A stretch of 64,000 nucleotides of DNA, taken from positions 186,001-250,000 of the forward strand of contig JAJGRE010000007.1 in the NCBI GenBank assembly GCA_021083345.1. The letters run 5' to 3'. The translations under genes were made by a program, and so were the position numbers. Positions within the stretch are counted from its first letter, which is position 1. Each line of letters begins with the position of its first letter. Below the pieces are notes generated by a model. That model was not told where the DNA came from and ran no database searches. It was given only the letters and a program-made list of their open reading frames with translations. This document shows, piece by piece, positions 43,555 to 54,505 of the stretch. The stretch comes from Calditrichales bacterium MX18-03. Lineage in GTDB: Bacteria; Bacillota; Clostridia; Lutisporales; Lutisporaceae.

Positions 43555-43555
<1 letters not shown>
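43519..43555 (-). terminator. Intrinsic terminator of the galactose operon
   Basis: Thirteen-bp perfect arms (43519-43531 and 43543-43555) starting right at the lacI stop codon, followed by TTTTC on the minus strand. Confidence 0.8.
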
Positions 43556-44613
<1,058 letters not shown>

Positions 44614-44623
44614 CTATACTATA

Positions 44624-46585
44624 TTAATTTAAACCCTTCCACTTTACAAGCAAGCTTCCATACGGTTCGACAACATTCTCGCCAAATGCTTTCTCACTAC
44701 CGGTATGGTTGTTGATGAACAGCCATTCCTCACCGCCGGTCGATCTCATGTATACTTCCAAACCCTCCGGCGCTTCAATATGGCGGATTTGTCCCTCTGC
44801 TGCAATTTCCCTGGCAATAGTATCCATAATGCTGCTGTCAACACCGCCGCCAATGTAGTACACCCTTCCCTTACCGTATGTATTTACTGTAACACAGGCT
44901 TTGTCTTTATAAAAAGGCTCATCATACAAGTACAGGGCAGAAGCCGTCTCCAGATCTGCCAAATCCCGCCAGACCCCACAGCTGCCTTCCAGCCCCTCTG
45001 CCTTACCGATGCCCTTCAACTTTACACATTGCCTTTCCTGCAGGGATTCCGCATCCCTGACCGCGATTCCGGCGATATCCCGGATGCAGCAGGGCGGCGT
45101 CTGCCTGAAATTCAAATTGTTATGGCGGTCCTTTATACCGGCCCTGAAGGAGAAGACAATGGTCCCCCCTTGCCTTGCAAAGGCTTTGAACCGGTCTGCC
45201 AGCGCCGGGTCGATGATCTGCAAGACCGGCACGACCAGCACCTTGTACCTTGAAAAATCCTTGCCGGTACTGATGACATCGATTTGGGCATTCAGCTTGT
45301 AAAAAGGCGTATACAAGCGCAGCAATTCCCTTGTGAAATCGAATTCCTGGGACTGCTGCTGATGCTGCCAGGACCAGATATTGTCAAAATCATAGAGCAC
45401 TGCGATGTCAGGCTTGATCTCACTCTTCAGCACTTCCCCATGCTTCCGGATATCCTGCATGAAGGCTCGCACCTCGTGATATTTCCGCCCGTCTTCATTA
45501 TCCTGGTCGATGATTCCCAGGCAGAATTGCTCCGCTCCCCGGGTCATCCCGCGCCAGCGGAAGAACAGCATGCTCTCACAGCCATGAGCCATTGCCTGAT
45601 AAGCCCACATCTTGGCCTGCCCTGGCCTGGGCAGATAACCGATGACATTGTGCCCCTGAGCACCCATCAGTTCTTCAACGATCCAGTAATTGCGACCCTG
45701 CAGCCCCCGGATAAAGTCATGGGTCATGGCAATATGGGCAGGCGCTATGGGTTCCCGCAATCCGCCCCAGACGGGGTAATTATCATAGGATACAAAGTCC
45801 AGCGCTTCAGCCATGGCACTGGGGTCATGCGCCTTTTCAAAAAAGCCCCCAGGGATATTATGCGTAATCTGCTGGTGTCCGCCTTTATACATCCTGACCA
45901 GTTGGATTTGCTGCAGTGCGAAGCTGTTGACGGAAAAAGACCGGAACCGGCTCCAGTCCAGCCTGAGGCTGGGGTTGTGCACGGTTATGGTAGGCTGTGG
46001 AAGCGGGATTTCTTCAAAGGTATTGTAGGTCTGGCCCCAGAAGATGGTGCCGTAGATTTCATTCAACTTTTCAATGCTACCGTACTCTGTCCTCAAAAAA
46101 GCCTGAAAAGCAGCGTGGCACTGCTCACAGTAGCATATATCGCTGCCTTCATGGCCCAACTCATTGTCAATCTGCCACGCAACCAGTGCTTCCTCATCCC
46201 GGTAATGGTTTACAAGCTCCCTCACGATCCGGGAGGCATACACGCGGTATGTATCGGAGTTGAAGCAGTACTGCCTGCGGCCGCCAAACCCCCTGATATG
46301 CCCGTACGCATCCTTCGAAAGGATGGAAGGATGCTTGGCTGCTAGCCACGCAGGAAAAGTTGTTGTCGGTGTCCCAAATAGGACCTTCAGCCCGTGGCTT
46401 TTTGCTTTTTCTACCACGTGGTCAAAGAAGCTGAATTCAAATTCGCCTTCGGTCTTCTCCATCAGATGCCAGGCAAATTCGCCGACACGTATGATATTGG
46501 CTCCCATATCGCTGATGCGTTGCAAATCCTCTTCCAGCATATCCGCATCCCAATGCTCCGGATAGTAGTCTACACCCAAGTACAC
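44624..46585 (-). CDS. Beta-galactosidase, GH42 family
   Basis: Cytoplasmic glycoside hydrolase of 653 residues without signal peptide. GH42 features include the N-terminal GVDYYPEHWD, the acid/base VAWQIDNELGHEGS (about 137-150) and a nucleophile region around YWIVEELMG (about 305-313). Cys residues ICYCEQC (about 153-159) form the zinc cluster frequent in GH42. Cleaves terminal beta-galactosides such as plant galactan fragments or lactose, feeding galactose to GalK-GalT-GalE. GTG start after AAGGAGGGAG. Confidence 0.93.
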   Translation of the reverse strand: MYLGVDYYPEHWDADMLEEDLQRISDMGANIIRVGEFAWHLMEKTEGEFEFSFFDHVVEKAKSHGLKVLFGTPTTTFPAWLAAKHPSILSKDAYGHIRGFGGRRQYCFNSDTYRVYASRIVRELVNHYRDEEALVAWQIDNELGHEGSDICYCEQCHAAFQAFLRTEYGSIEKLNEIYGTIFWGQTYNTFEEIPLPQPTITVHNPSLRLDWSRFRSFSVNSFALQQIQLVRMYKGGHQQITHNIPGGFFEKAHDPSAMAEALDFVSYDNYPVWGGLREPIAPAHIAMTHDFIRGLQGRNYWIVEELMGAQGHNVIGYLPRPGQAKMWAYQAMAHGCESMLFFRWRGMTRGAEQFCLGIIDQDNEDGRKYHEVRAFMQDIRKHGEVLKSEIKPDIAVLYDFDNIWSWQHQQQSQEFDFTRELLRLYTPFYKLNAQIDVISTGKDFSRYKVLVVPVLQIIDPALADRFKAFARQGGTIVFSFRAGIKDRHNNLNFRQTPPCCIRDIAGIAVRDAESLQERQCVKLKGIGKAEGLEGSCGVWRDLADLETASALYLYDEPFYKDKACVTVNTYGKGRVYYIGGGVDSSIMDTIAREIAAEGQIRHIEAPEGLEVYMRSTGGEEWLFINNHTGSEKAFGENVVEPYGSLLVKWKGLN

Positions 46586-46597
46586 GCTTCTCCCTCC

Positions 46598-48103
46598 TTA
46601 TATACCGATATGGCTGACGAACCGGACAAAGGCTTCCAGTCCGGCACTGTCCTGTTTGAAAACGCCTGCATCCCGCAGGACCCTTTCAAACCTTTTGCCT
46701 GTCTCCAGCCTCAGAACCGCATCATAGTCCGTACCGGCCTGCTGCGGGTACCGGTTTTTCAAGTATTCAAACCAAGGCAGGTGCTGCATCAATTCCGGAT
46801 AGTCAGCAATCTCCTTCAAGCCTGCCAGACAGTCCGAGAGGAGCACCAGCTCCGATGAAAGCCGCGGCGGCAGCACGGCCAGCCCCATAACCTCAATCAA
46901 TCCGATGTTTTCCTTCTTGATATGGTGAACATCGCTGTGGGGATGGAAAATCCCCAAGGGGTGGACCTCGCTGGTCCTATTGTTTCTCAGCACCAGGTCC
47001 AACTCATATTTTCCGTCCTTATGTCTGGCAATCGGTGTGATGGTATTGTGAGGCTCATCGCCGGAATACGCCCTTATGTCTGCCGCTTCATCACTATAGC
47101 CCCGCCATGCATCATAAATGACGCCAGCAAGCTTCGCCAAGCGCTCTTTTTCCTCACACCGTATCCGGATAACGGACAGCGGCCACTTGAGGATGCAAGC
47201 CTCAATATCCGGAAAGCCCTGGAACCGGAACGACTTTACAGCGGAGGCCTTTTCCATGGCAAAAGCATAGCAGCCACCCTGAAAATGGTCGTGTGAAAGG
47301 ATGGAACCGCCTACAATGGGTAAATCCGCATTGGAACCGATAAAATAGTGGGGAAAGCGCGCCACAAAGGCAAGCAGTCTTTCAAAGGTCTTGTCGGATA
47401 TTTTCATGGGCTCATGCCCATCCTTGAAAACAATGCAATGCTCATTATAGTAGACGTAGGGAGAATACTGAAGAAACCACTTCTCTCCGCACAGCGTCAT
47501 CGGGATAATCCGGTGGTTCTGCCTGGCCGGATGGTTGACTCTGCCTGCATAACCCTCATTTTCCTTGCACAGCAGACAAAGGGGATAAGAAGACGATTTG
47601 ATGTGCTTGGCTGCCGCAATGGCCTTTGGATCCTTCTCCGGCTTCGCTAGATTGACGGTAATATCCAGTTCGCCAAATTCGGTTGCCGCCTTCCACCGCA
47701 GGTCCTTTTCGGTCCGGTCGGTGCGGATGTAGTTTGAGGCCTTGGAGAAAGCATAGTAGTAATCGGTTGCCTGCTTGGGTGCGCCTTCATAGGCCGCATC
47801 AAACCGTTTGATAACCTCACTGGGACGGGGCAGCAGACAATCCATTATTTTTGTATCCAGCAGGTCCCGGTAGGTTATGGTATTATCAGTCAGGATGCTC
47901 TTTTGGCAGGCATAATCCAATATATTGTCCAATATGGGCTGCAGGCGCCCAGGTGCTTCCTCCTGCGCTTCCGGCTCCTCATAATTATCCAGCCCCAGTA
48001 TCTCCAACAGCTTGTTCCTGACATAGATTTCATCTTCCATTTGCATCAGGCCTTGGGCTTTGCCGTATTCAAGCAGCCGCTTCAGTTCTTTGAAAATATT
48101 CAT
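46598..48103 (-). CDS. galT: UDP-glucose--hexose-1-phosphate uridylyltransferase (Firmicutes type)
   Basis: 501-residue Firmicutes-type GalT, longer than the enterobacterial form. It moves UMP from UDP-glucose to galactose-1-phosphate. Recognisable regions are SSSYPLCLLCKENEGY, ENVIP-like INHRIIPMTL, and the active-site segment GGSILSHDHFQGG with the HDH core corresponding to the HPH catalytic histidine motif. Sits between galE and the GH42 gene with 13-bp gaps. ATG after AAGGGGTGG. Confidence 0.94.
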   Translation of the reverse strand: MNIFKELKRLLEYGKAQGLMQMEDEIYVRNKLLEILGLDNYEEPEAQEEAPGRLQPILDNILDYACQKSILTDNTITYRDLLDTKIMDCLLPRPSEVIKRFDAAYEGAPKQATDYYYAFSKASNYIRTDRTEKDLRWKAATEFGELDITVNLAKPEKDPKAIAAAKHIKSSSYPLCLLCKENEGYAGRVNHPARQNHRIIPMTLCGEKWFLQYSPYVYYNEHCIVFKDGHEPMKISDKTFERLLAFVARFPHYFIGSNADLPIVGGSILSHDHFQGGCYAFAMEKASAVKSFRFQGFPDIEACILKWPLSVIRIRCEEKERLAKLAGVIYDAWRGYSDEAADIRAYSGDEPHNTITPIARHKDGKYELDLVLRNNRTSEVHPLGIFHPHSDVHHIKKENIGLIEVMGLAVLPPRLSSELVLLSDCLAGLKEIADYPELMQHLPWFEYLKNRYPQQAGTDYDAVLRLETGKRFERVLRDAGVFKQDSAGLEAFVRFVSHIGI

Positions 48104-48116
48104 CGGTTACCACCCC

Positions 48117-49106
48117 TTACTTCCCATACCCCTCCGGGTTGTTTTTATGCCATTTCCAGGCGGATGCAATAATGTCCTCCACTTTAGCGAACCTGGGCTT
48201 CCAGCCCAGTTCCTGCTGTGCTTTGGCACTGGAGGCAACGAGCCTGGACGGATCTCCTGCCCGCCTTGGGCAGGTCATGGCCGGTATGGGATGCCCCGTC
48301 ACGCCTCTGGCGGCTTCAATCATTTCCTTGACGGAAAAGCCTTCGCCGTTCCCCAGATTGTACACGCCGCTGCCTGCCCCGTTTCGCAGCCTCTCTAGTG
48401 CCAAGAGGTGCGCATCCACCAGATCCATAACATGGATGTAATCCCTGACGCAGGTACCGTCATGGGTATCATAATCCTCTCCGAAGATGGATATCTGAGA
48501 CCGCTTGCCCAGCGGAACCTGCAAAATCAGAGGCACCAGATGGGTTTCCGGCTGGTGGTCTTCGCCGATCCTGCCGTCCCAGTGCGCACCGGCTACATTG
48601 AAGTACCGCAAGGCAATATACTTGATGCCGTGGGCCTGATCCGCCCACTTCATCATTTTTTCCATTGCCAGCTTTGTTTCCCCATAGGGATTGGTGGGTT
48701 CCGTCCTATCCGTTTCCAGGATCGGCATGCTTATGGGTTCCCCATAGGTGGCGGCCGTCGATGAAAACACGATTTTACCGACGTTGTGCCGGTGCATCGT
48801 CTCCAGCAGCACCTGGGTTCCGAAAACATTATTGTCGTAATAGGCCAAGGGTTCGGTCATGCTGACCCCCACAAGGGAATTTGCCGCGAAATGAATCACC
48901 GCATCAATGTCATTCTCAATAAAGACGCTGTCCAGGAACGCCCGCTCCCGGATATCTCCCTGATAGAATCGGGCTTTAGGATGCACCGCATCCAAATGGC
49001 CTGTCTGAAGGTTGTCCGCCACAATCACTTGTTCACCGTTGTCCACCAGACCGTAAACGCAGTGGGAACCGATATAGCCGGCGCCGCCGCATACCAAAAC
49101 CGCCAT
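48117..49106 (-). CDS. galE: UDP-glucose 4-epimerase
   Basis: Short-chain dehydrogenase-type epimerase of 329 residues interconverting UDP-galactose and UDP-glucose. NAD-binding GGAGYIGSH (residues 6-14), Ser-Ser-Thr catalytic triad region [10 protein letters not shown] and the YxxxK motif [11 protein letters not shown] are all present. Start 49106 follows AAGGAGG; an upstream open stretch of 56 codons overlaps galK and is not part of the gene. Confidence 0.96.
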   Translation of the reverse strand: MAVLVCGGAGYIGSHCVYGLVDNGEQVIVADNLQTGHLDAVHPKARFYQGDIRERAFLDSVFIENDIDAVIHFAANSLVGVSMTEPLAYYDNNVFGTQVLLETMHRHNVGKIVFSSTAATYGEPISMPILETDRTEPTNPYGETKLAMEKMMKWADQAHGIKYIALRYFNVAGAHWDGRIGEDHQPETHLVPLILQVPLGKRSQISIFGEDYDTHDGTCVRDYIHVMDLVDAHLLALERLRNGAGSGVYNLGNGEGFSVKEMIEAARGVTGHPIPAMTCPRRAGDPSRLVASSAKAQQELGWKPRFAKVEDIIASAWKWHKNNPEGYGK

Positions 49107-49122
49107 ACACCAACCTCCTTGT

Positions 49123-50286
49123 TTAGATCTCTCTTGCGCCGTCACCGATGGAAACGACGTAAAAATCCGCTTTGTAGCCGATCTTTTCCTCATAGGCCTT
49201 TCCGACCTTTTCAATAAACACCGGAATGCTGCTGCTTGGGACCATATTAACGGTACAGCCGCCAAAGCCTCCACCGGTCATTCTGGCGCCAATGGCCCCA
49301 TTGGCCCACGCAGCTTCCACCAATGTGTCCAGTTCCGCTCCGGTTACTTCATAATCATCCCGCAGTGAGACATGGGAGGCATTCATCAATTCGCCGAAAA
49401 GCGCAAGATTGCCCTCGTTCAAGGCCTCGACCGCCTTTATGGTTCTACGGTTTTCATATACGGCATGCTTCGCCCTTTTCCTCTCCACATCATTCCCGAT
49501 CAGATGGGCATGACTTTCAAAGGCCGCTTCAGTCAAATCGCCCAAAGCTGTGATATCCAGGACTTTTTTCAGCTGCCCCAAGGCACGCTCGCATTCGCTG
49601 CGCCTCTCGTTGTATTTTGAATCGGCAAGGCCGCGCTTCTTATTGGTATTCGCAATGATAATGGAAACACCATCCAACTTGACCGGTACATAAGTGTATT
49701 CCAGCGTATTGGTGTTCAGAAAGACAGCATGATCCTTTTTGCCCATGCCGCAGGCAAATTGATCCATGATGCCGCAGTTGACGCCGTTGAACTCGTTCTC
49801 GGATTTCTGGCTGTATTTGACCATTTCAACCATATCGATATTCAATCCATACAGCGTTTTCAGCATGATACTGGTTGCCAGCTCAATGGATGCACTGGAG
49901 GATAGGCCTGATGCGTTGGGAATGTCGCCGTAGAACAAGGCATCAAAGCCTGTTTCGATGGCAAAACCTGCATCTTTGAATATTTTTACGACTCCTTTGG
50001 GATAATTGGCCCAGCTATGTGCCGGATCATATGTCAGTTTATCCATGTCGGATTCCATCATGCCGGCTGCTTCGAAGTTCAGTGAAAGCATCCTTAGCTT
50101 GGCATCATTTCTTCTCCGGGCGACGATATACGTACCGACACTTAACGCACAGGGAAACACATGCCCGCCGTTGTAATCCGTGTGCTCACCGATAAGGTTC
50201 ACCCTCCCTGGTGCAAAGAAACGCAGGGTACCGGCTTTTGTCCCAAAGTTTTTTTCAAAGCTGTCAACCAATTGGTCCAAGTTCAT
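49123..50286 (-). CDS. galK: Galactokinase
   Basis: GHMP-family kinase of 387 residues phosphorylating galactose at C1. Signature [17 protein letters not shown] (about 26-42), the ATP loop [14 protein letters not shown] (about 118-131) and the C-terminal [17 protein letters not shown] are intact. Start ATG 50286 with GAGGTG 6 nt upstream; a GTG three codons earlier lies inside that site. Confidence 0.96.
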   Translation of the reverse strand: MNLDQLVDSFEKNFGTKAGTLRFFAPGRVNLIGEHTDYNGGHVFPCALSVGTYIVARRRNDAKLRMLSLNFEAAGMMESDMDKLTYDPAHSWANYPKGVVKIFKDAGFAIETGFDALFYGDIPNASGLSSSASIELATSIMLKTLYGLNIDMVEMVKYSQKSENEFNGVNCGIMDQFACGMGKKDHAVFLNTNTLEYTYVPVKLDGVSIIIANTNKKRGLADSKYNERRSECERALGQLKKVLDITALGDLTEAAFESHAHLIGNDVERKRAKHAVYENRRTIKAVEALNEGNLALFGELMNASHVSLRDDYEVTGAELDTLVEAAWANGAIGARMTGGGFGGCTVNMVPSSSIPVFIEKVGKAYEEKIGYKADFYVVSIGDGAREI

Positions 50287-50320
50287 ATTAAGCACCTCTA
50301 ACCCCCGCTGTTAAAAACGG

Positions 50321-51361
50321 TTATTTTTTCTTGATATATTTCCGGGTATCGATGGCAACTGCGGTAATGATGATCAAACCTTTGATGATATATTGCAGAT
50401 AGGGATTGACGCCGATAAAGGCCAAACCGTAGTTGATGACCTGGAAAATCAGTACACCGGTGACGACCCCGCTTACCGTTCCGATACCGCCGCTGAAGGA
50501 AACACCACCTACCACACAGGCTGCGATGGCATCCAGTTCGTACATGTTTCCGGTGTTGTTGGTTGCACTGCCGACACGGGCTGCTTCCAGAGCACCCGCA
50601 AAACCATACAGAACACCTGCTATCACATAGACGGTAAGAATGGTTCTGACCAGATTGACCCCCGATACAACCGCTGCTTCGGGATTTCCGCCTACGGCAT
50701 AAATGTTCTTGCCAAAACGGGTCTTATTCCACAGCACCCAGATAAAAAGTGTCACAAGGGCGGCATAGATAACCAGAAAAGGGATCATGAACCCGCCAAG
50801 GTTGATGCTGCCCTGCGCGATATCCATGTATGACTGGGACAAACCGCCGATAGGCTGTGCCCCGTAAGGCGGGCGGTCAAAATAAATGGAGTTGACACCG
50901 TAGATGATGATCATGGTGCCCAGGGTGGCAATGAAGGGTGTTACCTTCAGTTTGGAAATAATGAAACCGTTTATGAGTCCAAAGAATCCGGTGATGGCTG
51001 CAACCAGAAGGATGGGCACAAAAATGGGAAGCATCGGCAAGTCGGGATACATCCTGTAAGGGTATTCCGCTGCCTGAAGCAGTGAAGCGCTGATAACAGC
51101 TGCCAGGCCTACCATACGGCCTGCCGAAAGGTCGGTGCCCTGTGTAATGATCAGGCCGCCGATCCCTAATGCTATGATAATTCGAGTGGAGGCTTGGGTT
51201 AAAATATTACGGAAATTATTGATGCTGACGAAATCCGGGGAAATGGCAATGATCACCAGCAACAAAACAAGCAGCACCAGAAATATGGCGTTGTTCATTG
51301 CCCACGCCGCCGCATCCTTCCCTGTTAAGCTTTTCAGCCTGTTAGATACTTTGCTCAACAT
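50321..51361 (-). CDS. mglC: Galactose/methyl galactoside ABC transporter permease
   Basis: Hydrophobic BPD_transp_2-type permease of 347 residues with about ten membrane segments. FRNILTQASTRIIIALGIGGLI and GNPEAAVVSGVNL are typical of MglC/RbsC permeases. Works with MglA and MglB to import galactose or glucose. Start is ambiguous among ATG 51361 (AGGAG 8 nt upstream, preferred), ATG 51367 and GTG 51370. Confidence 0.93.
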   Translation of the reverse strand: MLSKVSNRLKSLTGKDAAAWAMNNAIFLVLLVLLLVIIAISPDFVSINNFRNILTQASTRIIIALGIGGLIITQGTDLSAGRMVGLAAVISASLLQAAEYPYRMYPDLPMLPIFVPILLVAAITGFFGLINGFIISKLKVTPFIATLGTMIIIYGVNSIYFDRPPYGAQPIGGLSQSYMDIAQGSINLGGFMIPFLVIYAALVTLFIWVLWNKTRFGKNIYAVGGNPEAAVVSGVNLVRTILTVYVIAGVLYGFAGALEAARVGSATNNTGNMYELDAIAACVVGGVSFSGGIGTVSGVVTGVLIFQVINYGLAFIGVNPYLQYIIKGLIIITAVAIDTRKYIKKK

Positions 51362-51378
51362 ATTCATCACTCCTCATT

Positions 51379-52899
51379 CTACAAATACTTCGCGGACAAG
51401 CGCAGGATCTCTTCCTGTGTGGTCTCCCTGGTCTCGACGATTCCCGCTACGCGGCCGTTGCTCATTACCAGGATCCGGTCCGTTATTCCCAGCAGCTCCG
51501 GCATCTCCGACGATATCATCATAATGCCTTTTCCTTCGCTTGCCAAAGCGATGATCAGCTTATAAATCTCATATTTCGCGCCTACGTCGATTCCTCGTGT
51601 GGGCTCATCCAGCATCAGGATCTCCGGCTGTGTCAGAAGCCATCGGCCAAGGATGACCTTCTGCTGGTTACCGCCCGACAAGGAGCCGATCAGGGTCCTT
51701 TGAGACGGTGTCTTGACACTCATGCTGTCAATGACCCATTTTGTATCCTTTTTGCATTTCTCTTCATCAATCAGTCCGGTACTGCCGAAATACTCGCCAA
51801 GGTTGGCAACAATGGAATTGAAACTGATATTCAATATGTTGAAAATACCGGTAGACCGGCGCTCCTCGGTAACCAGGGCAAACCTGTTCCGAATGGCCTC
51901 CTCCGCAGTACTGTTCTTCACCTTCTTGCCGTGCAGATAGACATCGCCGGATGATACGTGCCGGATTCCAAAAAGGGACTCCACGATATCCGTGCGCTTG
52001 GAGCCTACCAACCCGGCTATGCCCAATATTTCTCCCTTTCGAAGCTCGAAGGATACATCCTGGATAGAGGGCTGATAGGTAGCAGTCAAGCCTTCCACCT
52101 TGAGGATCGTTTCTCCCGGCATATTGGTTTTTTCTGGGAAACGGTTTGTCAGGTCACGGCCCACCATCAGACTGATAATCATATCCGTTGTCAGCTCTTT
52201 TGCGGGCTTAGTTGCGATCCATTTTCCATCCCTCATGACCGTCACTTCATCTGAGATTTGCAGGATCTCTTCCATCTTGTGGGATATATAAATGATGCTG
52301 ACTTGCTTTTCTTTCAAGGCCCGTATGATGGTAAACAGATGATTGACTTCTTTTTCTGTCAGCGAAGAGGTAGGCTCATCCATGACAATGACCTTGGAAT
52401 GGTAGGAAACAGCTTTTGCAATCTCCACCATCTGCATTTCCGATACCGATAGCTTTTCTACTTTTTCCCTGGGATCCAGCCTGATATCCAATTCATTGAA
52501 TATCTTTCTTGTATCCTCGTACATTTTGTCCTCATCGACAAACAAGCCTTTTTTTGGATAGCGGCCCAGCCATATATTGTCCATGACATTCCGCTGGCGG
52601 ACCTGGTTCAATTCCTGGTGCACCATGGATACACCATTGTCCAATGCTTGCCTTGCAGTGGTAAACCGGATCTTTTTCCCGGACAGATAGATTTCTCCGC
52701 TGTCTGTGTGGTAAATCCCGAACAAGCACTTCATCAGTGTTGATTTTCCGGCTCCGTTTTCACCCATCAGAGCATGAACGGTACCGGGACGCACCTTGAA
52801 CTGGACATTATCCAGTGCCCTGACCCCCGGAAACTCTTTCGAAATACCCACCATTTCCAGCAGATACTCTCCATGATGTTTCAGCGCTGCATTTTGCAT
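51379..52899 (-). CDS. mglA: Sugar ABC transporter ATP-binding protein MglA
   Basis: 506-residue fused double ABC ATPase. The first cassette has Walker [13 protein letters not shown] and Walker [12 protein letters not shown]; the second has the signature [15 protein letters not shown] and [17 protein letters not shown]. The second cassette's Walker A is degenerate (GLVGSKRTD), as is normal for MglA/RbsA. Energises MglC for galactose uptake. ATG 52899 is preferred because GGGGTG lies 6 nt upstream. Confidence 0.95.
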   Translation of the reverse strand: MQNAALKHHGEYLLEMVGISKEFPGVRALDNVQFKVRPGTVHALMGENGAGKSTLMKCLFGIYHTDSGEIYLSGKKIRFTTARQALDNGVSMVHQELNQVRQRNVMDNIWLGRYPKKGLFVDEDKMYEDTRKIFNELDIRLDPREKVEKLSVSEMQMVEIAKAVSYHSKVIVMDEPTSSLTEKEVNHLFTIIRALKEKQVSIIYISHKMEEILQISDEVTVMRDGKWIATKPAKELTTDMIISLMVGRDLTNRFPEKTNMPGETILKVEGLTATYQPSIQDVSFELRKGEILGIAGLVGSKRTDIVESLFGIRHVSSGDVYLHGKKVKNSTAEEAIRNRFALVTEERRSTGIFNILNISFNSIVANLGEYFGSTGLIDEEKCKKDTKWVIDSMSVKTPSQRTLIGSLSGGNQQKVILGRWLLTQPEILMLDEPTRGIDVGAKYEIYKLIIALASEGKGIMMISSEMPELLGITDRILVMSNGRVAGIVETRETTQEEILRLSAKYL

Positions 52900-52989
52900 A
52901 GGTTTCACCCCGTTTCTATGAATAAATGACGCACAATATCTCTTTGAATACCCTATCGCTTCTCCCAGTAAGTTTCTTTAATTGAACGA

Positions 52990-53029
52990 TTGCAAACAAG
53001 GATGCATGCAGATGCATCCTTGTTTGCAA
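52990..53029 (-). other. Intercistronic 18-bp stem-loop between mglB and mglA
   Basis: Perfect 18-bp arms (52990-53007 and 53012-53029) with a 4-nt loop, 27 bp after the mglB stop. No U-tract follows, so it is more likely an RNA-stabilising or partial attenuation structure that keeps the binding-protein message more abundant than mglA-mglC. The rest of 52900-53055 holds nothing I can identify. Confidence 0.75.
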
Positions 53030-53055
53030 TAAGGGTATGAATTTATATTTTCAGT

Positions 53056-54108
53056 TTATTTGTAAGCTTCTTCTGCGAATGCGATGTTATCCTTTGTCAC
53101 TGCGACATAAGGTACACGAACTGCCTTGTTGTTGTCAAACTTCCACTGTGTACCATCCAGCGGATCTTTTCCGTTGGCAACATTGATAGCCAAGTCAGAA
53201 GTAGCTCCGCCCTGATTTTTAGCATCGTTCAGAACTGTACCGACCATTAAGCCGCTTTTGACCTGTTCCAATGCATCAGGGATTGCATCAACACCGACTA
53301 CCGGCATGAATTTGTCGCCTGTGAAGTAGCCATTGCCCTTTAAGGATGAAACTGCGCCAAGTGCCATTGCGTCGTTGTTGCAGATAACGAACTCGATCTT
53401 ATCGCCATGTTTTGCCAGCCATGCGTCAACCAGTTCCTTACCCTTCACGCTGTCCCACATACCGGTCTGAAGTTCTAATTCTTCCACTGTAATTCCTGCA
53501 TTCTTTACTTCTTCTACAGCGTACTTCGTTCTTGCTTCAGCATCCGGATGTCCTGGCTCGCCTTTAAGAAGAACATACTGCATTTTTCCGTCGCCGTTCT
53601 TATCCCACTTTGCATTGGCCTTCCATGCATCAGCAATCATTTTGCCCTGGATAACCCCTGCTTCGGCGGATGCTGTACCGACGTACCAGCATTTGTCGTA
53701 GCTCTTAAGCACGTCTGCGTTGGGTTCCTTATTGAAGAAAACCACAGGAAGGTTGGCTGCCTTTGCCTTCGTGATGATAGCCGGAGCTGCCTGAGGGTCA
53801 ACCAGATTGATGGCCAGTGACTTGACACCCTTTGAGATCATCATGTCAACCTGCTCATTCTGTGTAGCCTGGTTGTTCTGGGAGTCGTTGAGGATGAGTT
53901 CCGCTTTGCCTTCTGCGCTCTTTTCAATTGCTCTTCTTACGAAAGACATGAAGTTGTCATCAAACTTGTAAATGGTAACACCGATTTTGGGTGTTTCTGC
54001 TGCCGGTGCTGCCTGTTCCCCTGCCGCAGGAGCTGCAGGCTTCGGTGCACAAGCCGCCAAAGAGAATACCAATGTCAGCGCCAATAGTAATGCCAGTACC
54101 TTTTTCAC
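53056..54108 (-). CDS. mglB: Galactose/glucose-binding lipoprotein MglB
   Basis: Extracytoplasmic sugar-binding protein of 350 residues, anchored as a lipoprotein: signal peptide [20 protein letters not shown] with the lipobox Cys at 20, then a Pro/Ala-rich tether. The periplasmic-binding-protein-I core carries typical MglB segments: [28 protein letters not shown] and [11 protein letters not shown]. Start is GTG after GAGGGGG. First gene of the galactose transcript. Confidence 0.95.
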   Translation of the reverse strand: MKKVLALLLALTLVFSLAACAPKPAAPAAGEQAAPAAETPKIGVTIYKFDDNFMSFVRRAIEKSAEGKAELILNDSQNNQATQNEQVDMMISKGVKSLAINLVDPQAAPAIITKAKAANLPVVFFNKEPNADVLKSYDKCWYVGTASAEAGVIQGKMIADAWKANAKWDKNGDGKMQYVLLKGEPGHPDAEARTKYAVEEVKNAGITVEELELQTGMWDSVKGKELVDAWLAKHGDKIEFVICNNDAMALGAVSSLKGNGYFTGDKFMPVVGVDAIPDALEQVKSGLMVGTVLNDAKNQGGATSDLAINVANGKDPLDGTQWKFDNNKAVRVPYVAVTKDNIAFAEEAYK

Positions 54109-54167
54109 AAATGATTCCCCCTCTTATTTAATTATTCTTTCCCCCATGACTTTCGCCACTTGCCTTC

Positions 54168-54196
54168 AATTTACTAAAATTTTATCCCTTTGTCAA
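54168..54196 (-). promoter_or_regulatory. Sigma-A promoter of the mgl-gal operon
   Basis: TTGACA (54191-54196), 17-bp spacer, TAAATT (54168-54173) on the minus strand. Leader of about 55 nt to the mglB start. Confidence 0.85.
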
Positions 54197-54227
54197 TTGC
54201 TTTTTGAGATTCCTTTTGATGAATCTT

Positions 54228-54257
54228 CTGTATTATTTTGTGGTTGAAATAATACAG
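54228..54257. promoter_or_regulatory. 30-bp dyad upstream of the mgl promoter
   Basis: Perfect 11-bp arms CTGTATTATTT / AAATAATACAG with an 8-bp centre, 31 bp upstream of the -35. The position and spacing suit a binding site for an activator or a looping repressor. Confidence 0.55.
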
Positions 54258-54314
54258 TCATATTACCTTCCGTTCCTTTAGTTCCAACAACTCAGCTTTG
54301 GCTATAATAAAGCA

Positions 54315-54366
54315 GCCGTTTTCCGCTCTACAGCCTATCCTGGTAGGCTATAGAGCGGAAAACGGC
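54315..54366. repeat. 52-bp long dyad in the mglB-GH3 divergent region
   Basis: Outer arms 54315-54330 and 54351-54366 are perfect over 16 bp; inner arms AGCCTA/TAGGCT (54332-54337, 54344-54349) continue the stem after one mismatch. Both neighbouring genes diverge from this place, so it cannot be a simple terminator for either. Confidence 0.75.
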
Positions 54367-54458
54367 AAGAAGTTTATAGGGTAATTTTTTGTCATATTAG
54401 AGTAAATTTTAGTAAAACATTACACGGATAAAGTGTATATCGTTCTTCAGATAGGTTG

Positions 54459-54464
54459 TATAAT
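54459..54464 (+). promoter_or_regulatory. Probable -10 element of the GH3 gene
   Basis: A consensus TATAAT lies 42 bp before the GH3 start. No good -35 is at the right distance, so an activator may be needed. A small dyad TACAC-N7-GTGTA (54421-54437) lies at the -35 position. Confidence 0.45.
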
Positions 54465-54505
54465 GGACTTAAGTGATGATTAAACAGATAAGCGGAGGGA
54501 TTTAT

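Noticed and set aside
49107-49274. N-terminal extension of galE by 56 codons
   Set aside because: It overlaps galK; the AAGGAGG site and the Rossmann motif fix the start at 49106.
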